Below, in pieces: positions 63,999-64,000 of a DNA stretch of 64,000 nt; within the stretch, counting starts at the first letter, position 1, and every line of letters starts with the position of its first letter. The position numbers and the translations under genes are program-made. Origin of the DNA: Leisingera methylohalidivorans DSM 14336. GTDB lineage: Bacteria; Pseudomonadota; Alphaproteobacteria; Rhodobacterales; Rhodobacteraceae. The notes beneath the pieces were generated by a model. That model was not told where the DNA came from. It saw only the letters and a list, made by a program, of their open reading frames with translations, and made no database searches. Location of the stretch: positions 131,462 to 195,461 of the forward strand of contig NC_023135.1 of NCBI RefSeq assembly GCF_000511355.1. Reading direction: 5' to 3'.

Positions 63999-64000
63999 AA
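63995..64000 (+). CDS. rplD: Start of the next gene, probably rplD (L4), cut by the window
   Basis: ATGAAA overlaps the rplC stop codon. rplD follows rplC in the S10 operon of almost all bacteria, so these six bases are probably its first two codons. The identity is inferred from position only. Confidence 0.5.

Overview
The window is a GC-rich, gene-dense alphaproteobacterial chromosome segment, most likely from the Roseobacter group of the Rhodobacterales (Leisingera, Phaeobacter or Ruegeria type). The evidence is the gene order pckA / chvI-chvG-hprK-rapZ-EIIA-HPr, a methylsuccinyl-CoA dehydrogenase of the ethylmalonyl-CoA pathway, a DUF6473 protein, a Hint-domain protein, and protein sequences that look like Rhodobacteraceae orthologues. 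The genus is inference. I see no prophage, insertion sequence, CRISPR array or integrative element.

Layout. 1-2.2 kb: end of a methyltransferase gene, a LysE exporter and ispH. 2.5-10.4 kb: a NYN-domain protein, then a rightward housekeeping run (folK, rpoZ, a RelA/SpoT enzyme, a DUF2062 protein, pdxJ, a small membrane protein, acpS, lepB, rnc). 10.4-13.5 kb: a decayed multicopper oxidase separates rnc from era, followed by a DUF1491 gene and recO. 13.5-20.6 kb: a META lipoprotein gene with an in-frame stop, a GDSL lipoprotein, mcd, a TauE exporter, a CDF transporter, a dGTPase and a small PAS/chemoreceptor-tip protein. 20.8-27.2 kb: pckA diverges from chvI-chvG, followed by HPr kinase, rapZ, EIIA and HPr, a regulatory PTS with no sugar permease in view. 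27.2-34.5 kb: an acyltransferase, 3-hydroxybutyryl-CoA dehydrogenase, DUF6473, etfBA, a cobalamin adenosyltransferase, a HIG1-like protein, a short-chain dehydrogenase and an SH3 protein. 34.8-40 kb: parC, a lipoprotein, tuf copy 1 and a DUF374 acyltransferase.

40.1-64 kb is the translation and transcription core: tRNA-Trp, secE, nusG, rplK, rplA, rplJ, rplL, rpoB, rpoC, rpsL, rpsG, fusA, tuf copy 2, rpsJ, rplC and the first bases of the next gene. Accessory genes sit at three joints of this core: a TPR/O-GlcNAc-transferase-like protein between tRNA-Trp and secE, a Hint-domain protein between rplA and rplJ, and two convergent rhamnosyltransferase-like paralogues between rpoC and rpsL.

Functional links. 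mcd, 3-hydroxybutyryl-CoA dehydrogenase, etfAB and the ATP:cob(I)alamin adenosyltransferase fit a C2/C4 acyl-CoA economy with the ethylmalonyl-CoA pathway, whose mutases need adenosylcobalamin. ChvG/ChvI next to pckA and the HPr kinase branch suggest coupling of envelope or acid sensing to central carbon metabolism. The two tuf genes are almost identical, and the identity runs 142 bases past the stop codon into the end of a neighbouring gene, which points to recent gene conversion or duplication. I did not find a convincing new biological system. The best leads are the tuf conversion tract, the compact PAS/MCP-tip protein, the Hint protein and the two degraded genes.
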